NCBI GenBank assembly: GCA_029204225.1 | Contig: CM055098.1 | Span: 4,265,607-4,329,606, forward strand | Direction of reading: 5' to 3' | Source: Diphasiastrum complanatum | Lineage: Eukaryota > Streptophyta > Lycopodiopsida > Lycopodiales > Lycopodiaceae | DNA: 64,000 bases | Part shown: one piece after another, positions 1-10,960 of the stretch | Layout: each line of letters starts with the position of its first letter | How positions within the stretch are numbered: position 1 is the stretch's first letter | The notes under the pieces: model-generated | What the model was told of the DNA's origin: nothing | The model's input: only the letters and a program-made list of their open reading frames with translations | Database searches by the model: none | Position numbers and translations under genes: made by a program

Positions 1-185
1 GTGCCCCACCTTTGCCATGTGATGCACCTGTGACCCCTGCCCGTGGCGTGTGCCCTACACCTGTATCATCTGCCTCATCCCACTCTAATCTGGCAAACAC
101 AACCCGAATGGGCTCATCCTCATCCTGCTCATCCTCTGACACTGGCTCATCTGCCTCATACAATGGAGGCTCTCTGTGCTCAAGC

Positions 186-226
<41 letters not shown>

Positions 227-2055
227 TCGGCAAGTTCCCTCTCTCTCTCTGCCATCAACTGTGTGCCCAAGTCATCTGCAGGCATGGGATGGACGCTGTC
301 CGTAGGCAAGTCAACCTCGCGCTCCAAATCAGATATCTTCATCTGCAAGGTCAAAATTGAGCATGTCAGGAAAACAACTTGAACAGAAATTTAAACCTAC
401 ATTTTAGTGAGATGTCAACCAACATGCTATGGGAGAATAGCCCATCACCTGCAATGCGCTCGTAATGGTCGGTAGTCTCCTGGCGAGACGTGTGTTGGTG
501 CTGCAGAACACCAACCGCTCTAGCTGACTCACTGACAGCCTGTTTCTTCTCCTCGTGTGAACGAGGGCCCATGTGCTCCAATTACGCTCACACACGGAGG
601 CAGCGCAATCCTGTGCTACGTGCAATGAAACGGCTTAGCACAACTACACAGGTGGAATGTCAAGCAAACGTAGTAAGGGAGGTTGAAATGAAACTGCATA
701 CCTGTGAAAGGACCCGCAGTGCAAGACGCTATATGGATGGATAGGTGCTATTGAACATGGTCCACCAGGTAATGGGGAGCTGCCTCTTCTCTGGATCCTG
801 AGCAGCCGGGTGACCGAACGTGCCCATGCCGAAACAAAATGCAGCTAGCTCCTCCATGAGTCTGATAGGATCCAAGCCAATGTGTGAACCCTCCCTATAT
901 ATGTACTCAAGCCAATCCGACTCGAGCTCCGTGTCTGATATCTGTGTCGGAGAGAGGAAGAGGGCATGCAAGATGTGTGCAACGTTTTGGATACTCTTGT
1001 GAAAGTAGTTCCACCGCGTCTCCCAGATGAACTTCAGCTCCGTCATCCTGCACGAAGTCGAAGCAAATTACGGAAAAAACGTAACATCGTAGCAACCACT
1101 GAAAAGATAAAGACCAATTACATTACTATACTGCTTACCTCTCTAGCTGCAAGATGGGGAGCTGCAGGAACTGTCCGATCTGGTCCATGAGCTCATACAC
1201 TAGTCCAAGTGTGGACCCGTCGTTGTCAGCCATGCGGAGCACAATGTAGAGTAGTCGAAGGAGTCCCGACAATGTCTGCGCATCCCTCCAAAACTGGTCT
1301 CCCTTCACCGTGGAAGAAAAGTGCTCCCCATCCTCAGTGTGCTGAAACGTACTGGCACGCCAAAGATCACTGGCAACCATCTGTAGAAGTTGTGCCCTGC
1401 ACCTGATCAGACGGTCGATCACCACCAAGTCGAAAGCAAAGCGTGTTGGGGCTGGCCTCTGGAGGTCCAAATGGCTGAACACCCGGAACATGGCAAGAAC
1501 ACGCCTCTTTCTGGTGACAAAAGTCACTAGGAAGAGGGCCTCGCGGACGATGGCTCTAACCCAGGGAAGTGCACCTATGTCCCCCATGAGAAGGTCTATG
1601 CAGTGCGCTGCACAGGGGGTATGGACGATGTGAGGGAACTCGGCCTCTAGCAGGACACCCATCTGAACGTAGTTGGTGGCATTGTCCGTCACCACCGTAA
1701 CGACATGTTGGGGGCCTATGGACAGGATGGAAGACCTAATGACGTCATACATGAACTCAGCAGATATGACTCTCCCTCCTCTACTGCAATCCACGGCTCT
1801 CAAAAACTGTGTACCCATGCAGCTGGAGACCAAGATGCTAAGGATCGAGACCAAGATGTTGAGGATCGGCCTCCTCCTGACATCAGTCCAGCCATTGGAC
1901 ATGATGCTGCATCCATATGTGGCCCAGTGGCGGCGTAGAGGCTCCATCTCTCTAGACAAGGACTCGACCCTATCTCTCAGCATGTGTGTGCGAACGAACA
2001 ATAATTGTCCACAGAGACTGTGACAAGCCTTTTCTGAGGACAGATCCACTATCAT
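1..2055 (-). pseudogene. hAT-family transposase gene, decayed, 3' end cut by window edge
   Basis: Reading leftwards, the exons are 2055-1139, 1047-702, 610-449 and 342 to the window edge. The introns (1138-1048, 701-611, 448-343; 91, 91 and 106 bp) all have GT/AG ends and keep frame. Exon 1 carries the DUF659/RNase H-like core of hAT transposases, with motifs SNGWTDVRRRPILNILV, VTDNATNYV and HTPCAAHCIDLLMGDI. Exon 2 has a WETRWNYFHKSI stretch. Exon 3 has CERNWSTWALVHTRRRNRL, typical of the hAT C-terminal dimerisation region. Exon 4 is acidic and contains an Arg-Glu run encoded by a GA microsatellite, after which the reading frame shifts. One in-frame TAG lies at about 729-731, where family members usually have Gln (CAG). 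The N-terminal BED finger region is not visible beyond 2055. The enzyme would act in the nucleus as a cut-and-paste transposase. Family assignment is firm; the copy is unlikely to be functional. Confidence 0.88.
191..223. repeat. (CT)n microsatellite in hAT last exon
   Basis: A pure CT run of 33 bp. On the minus strand it is GA and codes for alternating Arg-Glu inside the hAT C-terminal region. Its length puts the downstream acidic tail in a different frame from the upstream part. Confidence 0.95.
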
Positions 2056-2186
2056 GGAAGCATTGTACCCCCATCCAGGCTTCCATAGAAAGCTGAACGT
2101 GGTGGTGCGCTGGGTGCAGTGGTGATGATTTTATTGGCATTTACTCCCGTGGTTGAGTTCAACAATCCTTTCTTTCTATTTCTGTG

Positions 2187-2190
<4 letters not shown>
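2056..2190. other. junction sequence between hAT remnant and LINE
   Basis: The minus strand stays open for a short way upstream of the hAT start and could be the end of a lost hAT exon, but no domain is recognisable. Nothing else was seen. Confidence 0.4.

Positions 2191-2271
<81 letters not shown>
2191..2271. repeat. (TC)n microsatellite
   Basis: An 81-bp pure TC run lying exactly at the 5' edge of the truncated LINE reverse transcriptase and just outside the hAT remnant. It marks the junction between the two elements. Confidence 0.97.
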
Positions 2272-2273
<2 letters not shown>

Positions 2274-4039
2274 TGTCCACTATCCCCTCCGCTCTTTGCA
2301 CTTTATATTGATTATCTTGAGCGCCTTATTCGTGAAGAAGGTGGAGATGGTTGCCCGCTGGCTCATTTGCTCATCCCCATTCTGCTTTATGCTGATGACA
2401 TTGTCCTGCTCTGTTCCTCACCAGAAGGGTTGCAGTGTCACTTATAGGTCTTACATCGGTTTTGTGTTGCTTGGGGTCTCTCTGTTAACTTAAAAAAGAC
2501 GAAGATCATGATTTTCAACACCAATTGACAAAGCCTTCACAATTATCAATTCTTCTATGACGGCCAGGAAGTTGACATTGTTGCCTCTTATACTTACTTG
2601 GGAGTCCTGTTTACTGTGCCCCTTCTTGGTTTCCGCCAGGCTGCATTTGCGCACATTTCCTCTGGTCTTTCAGCATTGGTCCAGTTCGAGCGTGGTTGTA
2701 CAATGAATCATATTTTTGATCCCGCTACTAGATGCCAGTTGTTTCACACACGGGTGGTTCCAGCAGTGATGTATGTCTCCGAGATTTGGTTGCCAGGACT
2801 TTCTCTCTGGGACTTGGCAAGCATTTCCCGCATTCAAGCCACTATGTTGGGTCGCATGATACATGCCAAGACTACCACCCCTCATGATATCCTATGTGCT
2901 GAGTTTGCTACTCCTCCGATCATCCTTGAGGGCTTTTTCCGCCTTATTCTTTTTCTTCAGCGGATTCAAGAGATTCGTGCATTTCACCCAAATAGATACA
3001 TAGTTGCTGCGGTTACTTCTTCACGTGTCCTAGCTGATTTCCATGCCAAGCTATCCTGGTACCAGCAGGCGTCTGATCTCTTATGACATCTGGGCATCTC
3101 TATCATGGATCTTCCTCGTGGTACGCATTCGTATATCCGAGGCTTTTTATTCCGTCGATATATGCAGCAGACTTGGAGCTCCCTCCCACCTTCCCGTATT
3201 CGACTGAGCTATTACCAGACACACTTCCCCTCTCTGGATCCTTCTGGTTTGCCATTGTTGCCGCTCTATCTCTCACAGCCCCTATCACACGGCCTGCGCT
3301 ATCGTCTTGGGCAGTTGCGCATTTCCTCTCATCAGCTTGCTATTGAGGCCGGTCGTGCATGGGATATCCCCCGGGAGCGTCGTCTATGTCGCTTGTGCTC
3401 GTTGCAGGAGGTGGAAGATGAAGCCCATTTCCTCCTCAGATGTCCGTTGTATTATGAGATATGGGGGAGGTATTATTGTCTCTTTCGCGATGGCCCGCAT
3501 ACACTTCGCAGTTTTGTCTCCTATTCGGATGCTCGTTGCTTGGGACTTCTTGTTCGTGAGATGCTTACTCTCCATCAGTCTCATATGCCTGTACCAGATC
3601 ACCTGGGGTTAGACTCCCGGCAGCTGCTTCTCACTGGCTTCTTTCGGACTCGAGCACATGCTGATGACTCCGTTGATGAGATTCCTATCGCTATGCCACC
3701 GCGGAAAAAGCCCAGATGTAGTCGGCACTCGCTCCATCGGGGCCCACTGTACGGTCCACTCAGCGAACACTTCACACTTACTTTCGCTGATATGTACTTA
3801 TTCTCCACCTGGCCCGGGTTGTGGGCATTGGTACTTTTTCTGTAGTTCTTCTGTTATACCTGGCCCGGGTTGTGGGCTTATTTCACTTCTGCTTTGTTCT
3901 ACTTTCATTCGTAGCTAGTTTATAGCATTTTACGGCCACGTCCTCCTATGGATGATGCTCCCACTGTTGCTTGTACATATTTTCTTTTTGGTCTTATGCA
4001 CCCACGGGTGCCCAAAAGACGTTAATAAAGCTTTCTTTC

Positions 4040-4050
<11 letters not shown>
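2272..4050 (+). mobile_element. LINE (non-LTR retrotransposon), 5'-truncated, frameshifted
   Basis: The right half of a LINE open reading frame in at least three frame segments (2272-2447, 2598-3086, 3105-3845). The first holds the end of the reverse transcriptase: PLSPPLFALYID followed by the catalytic YADD box at 2388-2399. The next segments carry the thumb and connection region (YLGVLF, HTRVVPAVMY). Near 3388-3450 a C-terminal zinc-binding motif of the type CxxC...H...C is seen (CRLC, then AHFLLRCP). Endonuclease and most of the polymerase are missing, as expected from 5' truncation during target-primed reverse transcription. The 3' end has AATAAAG and then a CTTT/CT-rich tail instead of poly(A). 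The copy is dead. Family-level identity within LINEs is not determined. Confidence 0.85.

Positions 4051-4087
<37 letters not shown>
4031..4087. repeat. CTTT/CT-rich LINE tail grading into (CT)n
   Basis: Imperfect CTTT units (4031-4050) pass into a pure CT run (4051-4087) directly after AATAAAG. The tail belongs to the 3' end of the LINE. Confidence 0.85.
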
Positions 4088-4091
<4 letters not shown>

Positions 4092-4665
4092 CCTCATCAA
4101 TGCATGATAGGATGAGGCTGCCCACTTCTCAACTAATCTGAACATTTTAAGCTGAAATTGGAGTTTTAACTGCATAATTTCATATTCCGTTTTAATTGCA
4201 TAATTTCATATTCCAAAAACCTTTCTGCTCTCAACTGTACTGTAATAGCTGCTTTGGAGGATGTGAAGTTAATGTCACATTGCAATATGAGTTCATCAGC
4301 GGTACACCCTGGCTACAAGGATATTCATTACGTACTGAAGTCTACATATTCTTTGGTGCTTTTTGCAAAATCTCTTCAGATTGATGGCTTGAACTTCTGA
4401 TCTTGGAGATGACAGTGAAGCTTATCATCTTTGAGCATGACTAAATGAAACATTTTATGTGCATCTGCAGCATCACATGTTCCACCTCGAACGTATTGCC
4501 TTGGTATGGCTTTTCTGGTCTGAACAGTTTGCAGGGCATTAGCTCATATACAGCTTTGTGGGTTTGGCATTAGATCATACACAGCTTTTTGGGTTTTGCA
4601 TCAGATCAGATACGGCTTCTTGGGTACGAGGGATTAGCAAGCATGTGTGAGTGTGAGTGCTAAAA

Positions 4666-4714
<49 letters not shown>

Positions 4715-5371
4715 TGGGTTTGGGTGTAAGATGAGGGCGCTGCCCAATCATTTGTTTGATCTATGTATTTCATGTCGAGTGGAATCCAACTTGTGAGGCG
4801 TGTTCAAAGCTAGCATTTTCCTCAGGCATCACAAGCTTTGCACTATTCAATGCTCTTCAACAATACACAATAATCTTTTGAGTGATTGCCTTTTAAGTAT
4901 TACGGAATGCGCCAGGTACACAATATTACGGAAGGTGCCTGCACACGACATTATGCCAAATTCGGACTCGATCTTGATGGCATGCAAGAGTTCCTAAGAT
5001 TCTGCTTGTCTGAACTCTCGAGCTTTTACTACAACGAGATCTCCAACCTTCACATGAGATTACTCCAGAGACGCAGCTTCATATCGCCTCCTTTTTCTCT
5101 AGACAACGACCATGATCAGACCTAGATTTAGAGGATAATGACAGTGACGATTACACGACTTCCCACAGAGCTCAAAGACAATGCACCTCTCAATGTTACC
5201 CGACAGCCAGACCTACTCATCCTACCACTTCTTCAGTAGTAGCAACATCATCTCCACCACCTCCAAGACATGATCATACATAGCTACGTTATGATTCATA
5301 CCTATGTTGTTTCTTTATCGTTGTTATTTGTACTTAGATTTACAATATATGCATTTTTTCTTTTACAGATT
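4088..5371. other. anonymous region with a (GT)n run
   Basis: No gene is recognisable. A GT microsatellite lies at 4669-4711. Two near-identical short phrases containing CATACACAGCTTT or a close variant repeat between about 4540 and 4620. A 62-residue open stretch at 4196-4384 looks protein-like but has no motif I can name. Upstream exons of the kinase-like gene could lie here but cannot be supported. Confidence 0.5.
4669..4711. repeat. (GT)n microsatellite
   Basis: A 43-bp uninterrupted TG run. Confidence 0.97.
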
Positions 5372-5485
5372 CAGAGACGTTGCCATACACTTCCACTTGT
5401 TCCACACACTCGATATGTACTTATTTGCCTTATATGCCTTTTGGAATGAAAAAGACACTAAGGAAGCTTTCTTTCTTTCTCAAAC
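5372..5485 (+). mobile_element. LINE 3'-end remnant
   Basis: The segment ends in GAAGCTTTCTTTCTTTCTC, matching the end of the LINE at about 4028-4046. Its preceding text (GATATGTACTTATTTGCCTTA, then TGCCTTTTGG) recurs near 10835-10872. It is interpreted as the untranslated 3' end of a severely truncated LINE insertion. No coding part is present. Confidence 0.6.
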
Positions 5486-5718
5486 ATAGACAAATGCAGA
5501 TTGTAGTTCACATCTTCCTTACTGTTTTCCATCACTCAAAGCTGCAGGACTGCTAAACTTGGTTTATAGTGTGCAGTTTATCCTCATGACAATCCACTCC
5601 TATGTTTTTGTAGTAAAGTGAAGGCTCTGTATAGCAGTTCTAATGTACAGCATTTTGATTAGTTTGTAATTCATGGTGTTGGTGCTGGCCTTTACATGTG
5701 CTTTTGTATGGTTTGCAG

Positions 5719-5793
5719 AACACGCATTAAAATCTCCTGAGGCACATGAGACAAAGCGTCGGGAAAGTCATAATGCAAAGAATTTATCATCAG
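5719..5793 (+). CDS. internal exon of the kinase-like gene
   Basis: This 75-bp exon is inferred from a good acceptor (GGTTTGCAG before 5719), an open frame rich in charged residues (HALKSPEAHETKRRESHNAK), and a GT donor at 5794. Joined to 6109 the phase fits, and the codon spanning the junction gives Ala. It starts in phase with one base contributed by an upstream exon that I could not find. Between 5486 and 5718 nothing else convincing is seen. Confidence 0.6.
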
Positions 5794-6108
5794 GTTTGAT
5801 CTCTAGCATTCACGTGAGCCCTTTTGCTCCTTCAAACTCTTTTACTGAGCCTGTAGTGGTTGATTGAGATGAGTAGTGAATGGTTCAGGATTGGAATGTC
5901 CAAATGTAGCAAATTAACATGCATCTATGGTTTTATGTCAGTTCGGCAGTTAGGCAGCTCCAAATATGTACCATTATTATTTTTTTAAAAATATGTTTGC
6001 AAGCCTTTGGGAGCTTTTTGTTTCTTGTGTCAATTGCAAAGATGTTGTCGAATGTTTTAGATCCATTCTATATAGAAAATTTGCTGAATCCCTGGATCTG
6101 ACTTGCAG

Positions 6109-8164
6109 CCAAAGTATCTGGTCTCAAAGAGTTTGCAAAGAACTTTTCAGACTGTAATGCCTTTCTTTCACTACTTCAAGACTGGTTGTACGATAAATTG
6201 GAAGGACAGGTTGAAGGAGAACTTCAGTTTGAAAAGCCTTTTGAGCTAGAGGAGCTTAGGCAGCTGGACTATGCTATTGAAGGAACATCATTCCAACAAC
6301 TGTTTCGTATGCCTTACTTGCAACCAGGAGCATCCGGAGCAGCGGAGACAGAAATATATGTGGCAGTGGAGGATTTCATACATGCCAGCGTTCAAGGTTT
6401 GTGGGAAATCTTTTGGGCTACTGATGATCACATGCCTTTTGTTGTGATAGGGCCAGGTCCATCTCGGTCTACTTTGCAAAGTAGTCCCCCCCTTCTAGGT
6501 CCTGCCTTGGCGAAGCACAATTGGAGAAGTGGGAGTTTTGGCTGGGAGAACATACTTGAATATGTGGAAGTTGGTCTAGAAGATACAGGATCGTCACAGA
6601 CAGGACAACTTGTTCCTTTTCCTACAATCATTGGACGGACGATATTCCATGGTATGCATATGCTGATGTCTAGGTTCTATTCTGATAGAAGGCCTGCTGC
6701 CCGCAGAAATGTGGATACTGCTTATATCCTGTTTGTAAACTCAAGTCATGGAGGAGTAGTGAAGCTGAAGGGAAATATATCAAAGCTAGAATCAAGGAAT
6801 GACTCATGTTATGAGAATGCTGCAGATTGGATACAGAATCATGCAGATATTGCAGTTTCTAATGTTGAACAAGTTTGGAACAGATTTGGGAATGCAAATT
6901 GGGGTGATCTTGGAACTTTGCAGCTTCTTTTGGCCACATTCAAATGCATAGAGCAATGCAAAGGTGCTCCTAAAAAGTCCATCTCTGAAATGGCGGCAGA
7001 TCACAATATTCGCCTGCATAGGAGAAGGATCGAAAGAAAAACGTTTGAAGTACAGGAAAACGAGAATCGCCATTCTCAGCGGAATCATGGGGAAATTGTG
7101 GAATACGAGGAGATTCAGGATCATGAACTTGTCAACGAGCTGGAGCACATGAAGCTTGAACCAGGAACAGTTCTGTGGCTAGAAGATGCTCATTGGCAAC
7201 GAGGTTTTCAAATACATAGTATTATTGGCGATGGAAAACGATCCATCTACACTGGTACTTCTCTGGATGAGATTGGAAAGCCTTTGGTAATTCATGTTGG
7301 TGCACATCCATCTCAACTTGAGCCTTCCTGGGAGGATATGAGCACATGGTATCAGGTCCAGAGGCAGACTAGAATCTTGAACATCATGAAGCAAAGAGGA
7401 TTATCTTGCAAGTATTTACCCCAGATTGTTGCTTCTGGAAGGCTTCTTCATCCTGGTCCATGCACAAAGACTAGACCCAGTGGTCGTTGCAATCATCCTT
7501 GGTGTGGAACTCCTATTCTTGTGACATCTCCTGTGGGGGAATTCTTGGATGTGGTCCTGGAGAATGATGGCATTCTTTCACCTGAAGAAATTTTACAATG
7601 CTGTCATGACTGTTTGTCTGCACTTCGCTATGCTGGATCTGCGGGCATTCAACATGGTGATATAAGTCCAGAACATGTACTTCGAGTGAAAGGAATAGGT
7701 GGAGAGTACTTTTACTTGCTAGGGGATTGGGGCCGCGCTGTGCTTGAGGATAGAGACAGCCCTGCAATTGCTCCCCGATACTCATCAACATATGCACTCC
7801 AAGAAGGAAAGCTCTGTCCAGCATCGGATGCAGAAAACCTGGTCTATATGCTTTTTCTCCTGTGCGGTGGGAGTATGCCCGAGTTTGAAAGTATGGAAGA
7901 TGCCCTGCAATGGCGAGAGAGGGCCTGGTCCAAGAGAGTGATACAGCAACAGCTTGGTGAGGTTTCTGCAGTACTTAAAGCTTATGCAGATTATGTGGAT
8001 AGTCTTATTGGTACTCCTTATCCTGTTGACTATGACATATGGCTGAGGAGGCTTGTGAGGACACTCCACACTGATGATTTGGGCAAGAGGATAGACTATG
8101 TGGTGTCTCCAGAAAAAATAGATCATGTTGCAGAATCATCTGGAACATCTGTAATATCTCAAGG
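6109..8164 (+). CDS. main exon of a conserved plant kinase-like protein
   Basis: A single long exon codes for about 685 residues. It begins after an acceptor (ACTTGCAG) and runs in frame through 6186 (a TTG, not a start). The C-terminal half looks like a divergent protein kinase: a glycine-rich loop IIGDGKRSIYTG near 7220, a kinase-type HGDIS motif with the catalytic-loop Asp at 7659-7661, and DWG in place of DFG at 7725-7733. The usual VAIK lysine is not obvious (KPLVIHV). A Cys-rich patch (RCNHPWC, about 7480-7505) may bind metal. The HGDIS/DWG pattern recalls the FunK1-like or Bud32-like groups of atypical kinases. The N-terminal half is unassigned. The exon ends at a strong donor, GG/GTAAGT; reading through gives TAA at 8166-8168. 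Substrate and pathway are unknown. Codon use and the absence of stops mark it as the one host gene here. Confidence 0.82.
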
Positions 8165-8632
8165 GTAAGTGGTATAACTTGTTATCCAAGTAATCGTTAA
8201 GTGGTGCTTAATTGCTTTCCCCAAATCGCTTCTCAGATCCTGATCTAAGAACATCCAACCTTACATGCAAAATTCTTCCGCGGGGTTTGTTTTAGCTGGG
8301 ATCTTTGAAGTTCTTGTGCTCTCGCTTGTGAAATTTGGACAGCTATTGTGGTCGTTGCTGACCAATGTTTTCCAGCAAGCAAACCTCGGACACAGCAGCA
8401 GCTTCATCAGACTTTGTATTTGTCTGTAAAGAGATTTTGAGGGGCCTTGAACTTTCAGCGATGGTGCCAATGAGACTATATTTCTCAGGGCAAGGGGATG
8501 CCAACTCAAAGATTAAGTTTATTCTATGATATCAGTCCAATTAGAAGTGTTCTCTTTACTCCTGTCTCAGCTCATATGCATCTTGTGTGACTGAACCAGA
8601 ACAACCATTGCTCAGTTTGTTTTTCAATGCAG
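8165..8632 (+). other. last intron of the kinase-like gene
   Basis: It starts GTAAGT and ends in a pyrimidine-rich tract followed by CAATGCAG. It is 468 bp long, and no other feature was seen inside. Confidence 0.7.
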
Positions 8633-8696
8633 AGTCTTTTTGGAGCCTCAGCGTGACAAGCATAGCATTGATCCTCTGCTCGCTGGGGTTTACTAA
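8633..8696 (+). CDS. predicted terminal exon of the kinase-like gene
   Basis: This 64-bp exon joins in phase to 8164 and adds 21 residues, ending PLLAGVY and a TAA at 8694-8696. The open frame (EPQRDKHSIDPLLAGVY) and the acceptor support it. The alternative is that the protein ends at the TAA at 8166-8168 with this exon unused; the perfect GTAAGT donor makes splicing more likely. Confidence 0.68.
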
Positions 8697-9328
8697 GATC
8701 TATAATCAGGTTGACCAAGTGGTTCTATTTTAGTTCTGTATTTCCTTTCCTAATTAAGAAAATAAGTGCAAGGTCAAAAACTTAGTTTGGTCATGAAATT
8801 CTTTGCAAAGGTTAATGTCAGGCTTTTTATCTGGTGAGTTGCCTTCAGTAAATCAGAAACCCTAGCTTAGTAAAGGCTTTGGCTGTAGGTGTAGCGTATC
8901 ATTCTTTGGTGATGGGAACAATGGGAAACTTTGAAAATTTTTACGAGTTTTCCATCTATTATGGCCTTTTAACTTGAATTCTTGGTGGTTGATATCCTCA
9001 AAAATCTTGGTCAAAAACAAATTTTAGGAGTCGAGACTCCAGACTTGGAATTGGAAATGTGAACATGCATGAACTGGGAGGGCTGATGCTTGAGGGTTGT
9101 CTGAGCAAAGGTTGCAAAAAGGCACATGGACACAGGCCTTTGTAGCTCATAAAATCTTCTCGGGATTTGTCTTTATTTTTGGGGTCATCCATGGTGCATA
9201 TTTTCAATACCTTGATTAGTGCAAATGCTAACATTGGCAGTTACCTAATCTAAACACCTCGAGCATGTAGTTCTTCATCAAGGTCAAGGCCAATGGCATG
9301 TTAGCACATGAATTCTGATGACTGAATG
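8697..9328. other. downstream region of kinase-like gene, nothing recognised
   Basis: It presumably holds the 3' untranslated region. No clear AATAAA was pinned down and no coding motif was seen on either strand. Confidence 0.5.
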
Positions 9329-9434
9329 CTACGCCCTTGATGCGAAAGAACGATATTATGAGGACCAATGAACCTACGCCCTTGATGCCAAAGAACGATA
9401 TCATGAGGACCAATGAACCTACGCCCTTGATGCC
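9329..9434. repeat. 45-bp tandem repeat, 2.3 copies
   Basis: The unit starting CTACGCCCTTGATGC occurs at 9329, 9374 and 9419 (partial), exactly 45 bp apart with few mismatches. Confidence 0.93.
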
Positions 9435-10799
9435 ATGTAGTTCCAAGTCCACATCATGTTAAAGTTGTTTTAAGAGGACCCCCTAAGAACAATTGAGAAG
9501 AGGGCATTGGCACTCTCTTCCTCAGCCTTGTGTGCAACAATAGTACTAAAAAACAATTGACAAGTATAACAGACCAATTAGAGTGGTGGGCAGATTTTAA
9601 CCCATCTAAGAAACAAATAAATCTGGCATTCAAGAGAATTTCCTCTTTTTCATGTCATATGCATGCTATTATGCAAGTGATGGTTGCACGAAAAGGAGCA
9701 GTGGTTAAATATTATCGATGGTGGTGGTGGAGCTTTGTCCATCTTTGTCCAGGAAGCCCAAGGAAAATATGTAGTCGTTAGCACATATGGCCTCCACTAC
9801 GAGCAGAGCCCTACCAGTGACCTTTGATAGCAGTTGATGCTGTTCTATAAGGCTAACCTAAAACAATGGACAATGATAGGGAGCAATATTTCTAAAGTTT
9901 TTAGTGGTTGATTTCCATCTTTAAACCAAGCTTAATTGCAGGAAAAGTTTGAACGGTTTGCTATGTAGTAGACTTATTTTTAGATGAAATATGTGGTTCC
10001 ATATTTTTGTGATGGTTGGCACACTATGCAGTTTCATGTAAACCACAAGGGAGTTAGAATATGCCTTAATTTTGTATGTTCACGGGTGCTTCAGTAGAAT
10101 TGAGCTCAGAACATTGAGAAAATAATTTCAGTGAGCCCACTTGTTTGCAGATAGAGCATTTGTCTTTTCACTTGTTATCCTTGACATACATCACTTGAAG
10201 ATCGACATCACTTATAAATGTTTAGGCTGTGGTGCTTGCAAAGCCAGGCTCAACAGAATCCATGCAGTCGGCTTTGTTTTTTCGAACTTTTCAAAACTTG
10301 GAACAAAAAAAATTGAATGCTAGATTACAATTTTTGAATGCAACATGTCAAGATATCACAACAATTAAAAATTCAAAAATGTGGGCCATAAATTTTTTTG
10401 AGCCACATCAACATGCCTCGCCAAACTCTTGCGCTTGGGAAAAGACTTTGGAAAGGATTTTCAACGGCCTTTCCATAGGGTCTAACGGTTGTTCAAACAC
10501 AACTCCGCCTAAAGCCCTAACCACAATATTAAGTTATTTTACTCAATGGAAAGGACATTGACCAATCCATTCCCAATTATGTAAGGGCACGTTGATTGGG
10601 AAATATTGAGTTCCATACATGTGTCTAGCCTAGACCACATGTTTCATTTTAGGAGTTTTGCATTTCATTCTGAATTGAAATAGTAGGATTGACTCAATTG
10701 ATGACCCTAACAAAGGGATGGGCTACACCACATTGTGTTACATTTGATGTTGTTTATGTTCTTTAGCACCAACATATATGGATTTTTTCATTATTCTAT
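9435..10799. other. anonymous region
   Basis: Only short open stretches are present, with no domain, LTR end or repeat that I can name. Confidence 0.5.
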
Positions 10800-10890
10800 G
10801 GAGACGTTATTACGCTCCCTTATTTGTCCTAAATGCTTGATATGTATTGTTTTTGTCTTATCTGCCTTTTGGCATTCACATACATTCCCA

Positions 10891-10957
<67 letters not shown>
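10800..10957 (+). mobile_element. LINE 3'-end remnant with (CT)n tail
   Basis: It shares the phrases GAGACGTT, TTGATATGTA, CTTATCTGCC and TTTTGGCAT with the LINE 3' end at 5372-5485, and runs directly into a pure CT run at 10894-10957 (64 bp). It is interpreted as another LINE 3' end whose CT tail has expanded. Confidence 0.55.

Positions 10958-10960
<3 letters not shown>

Noticed and set aside
4196-4384. Possible upstream exon of the kinase-like gene
   Set aside because: The text looks protein-like but has no matching splice sites or phase that I can support.
6186-6188. Start codon for the kinase-like protein
   Set aside because: The codon is TTG and the frame continues upstream to a splice acceptor at 6108, so this is an internal position.
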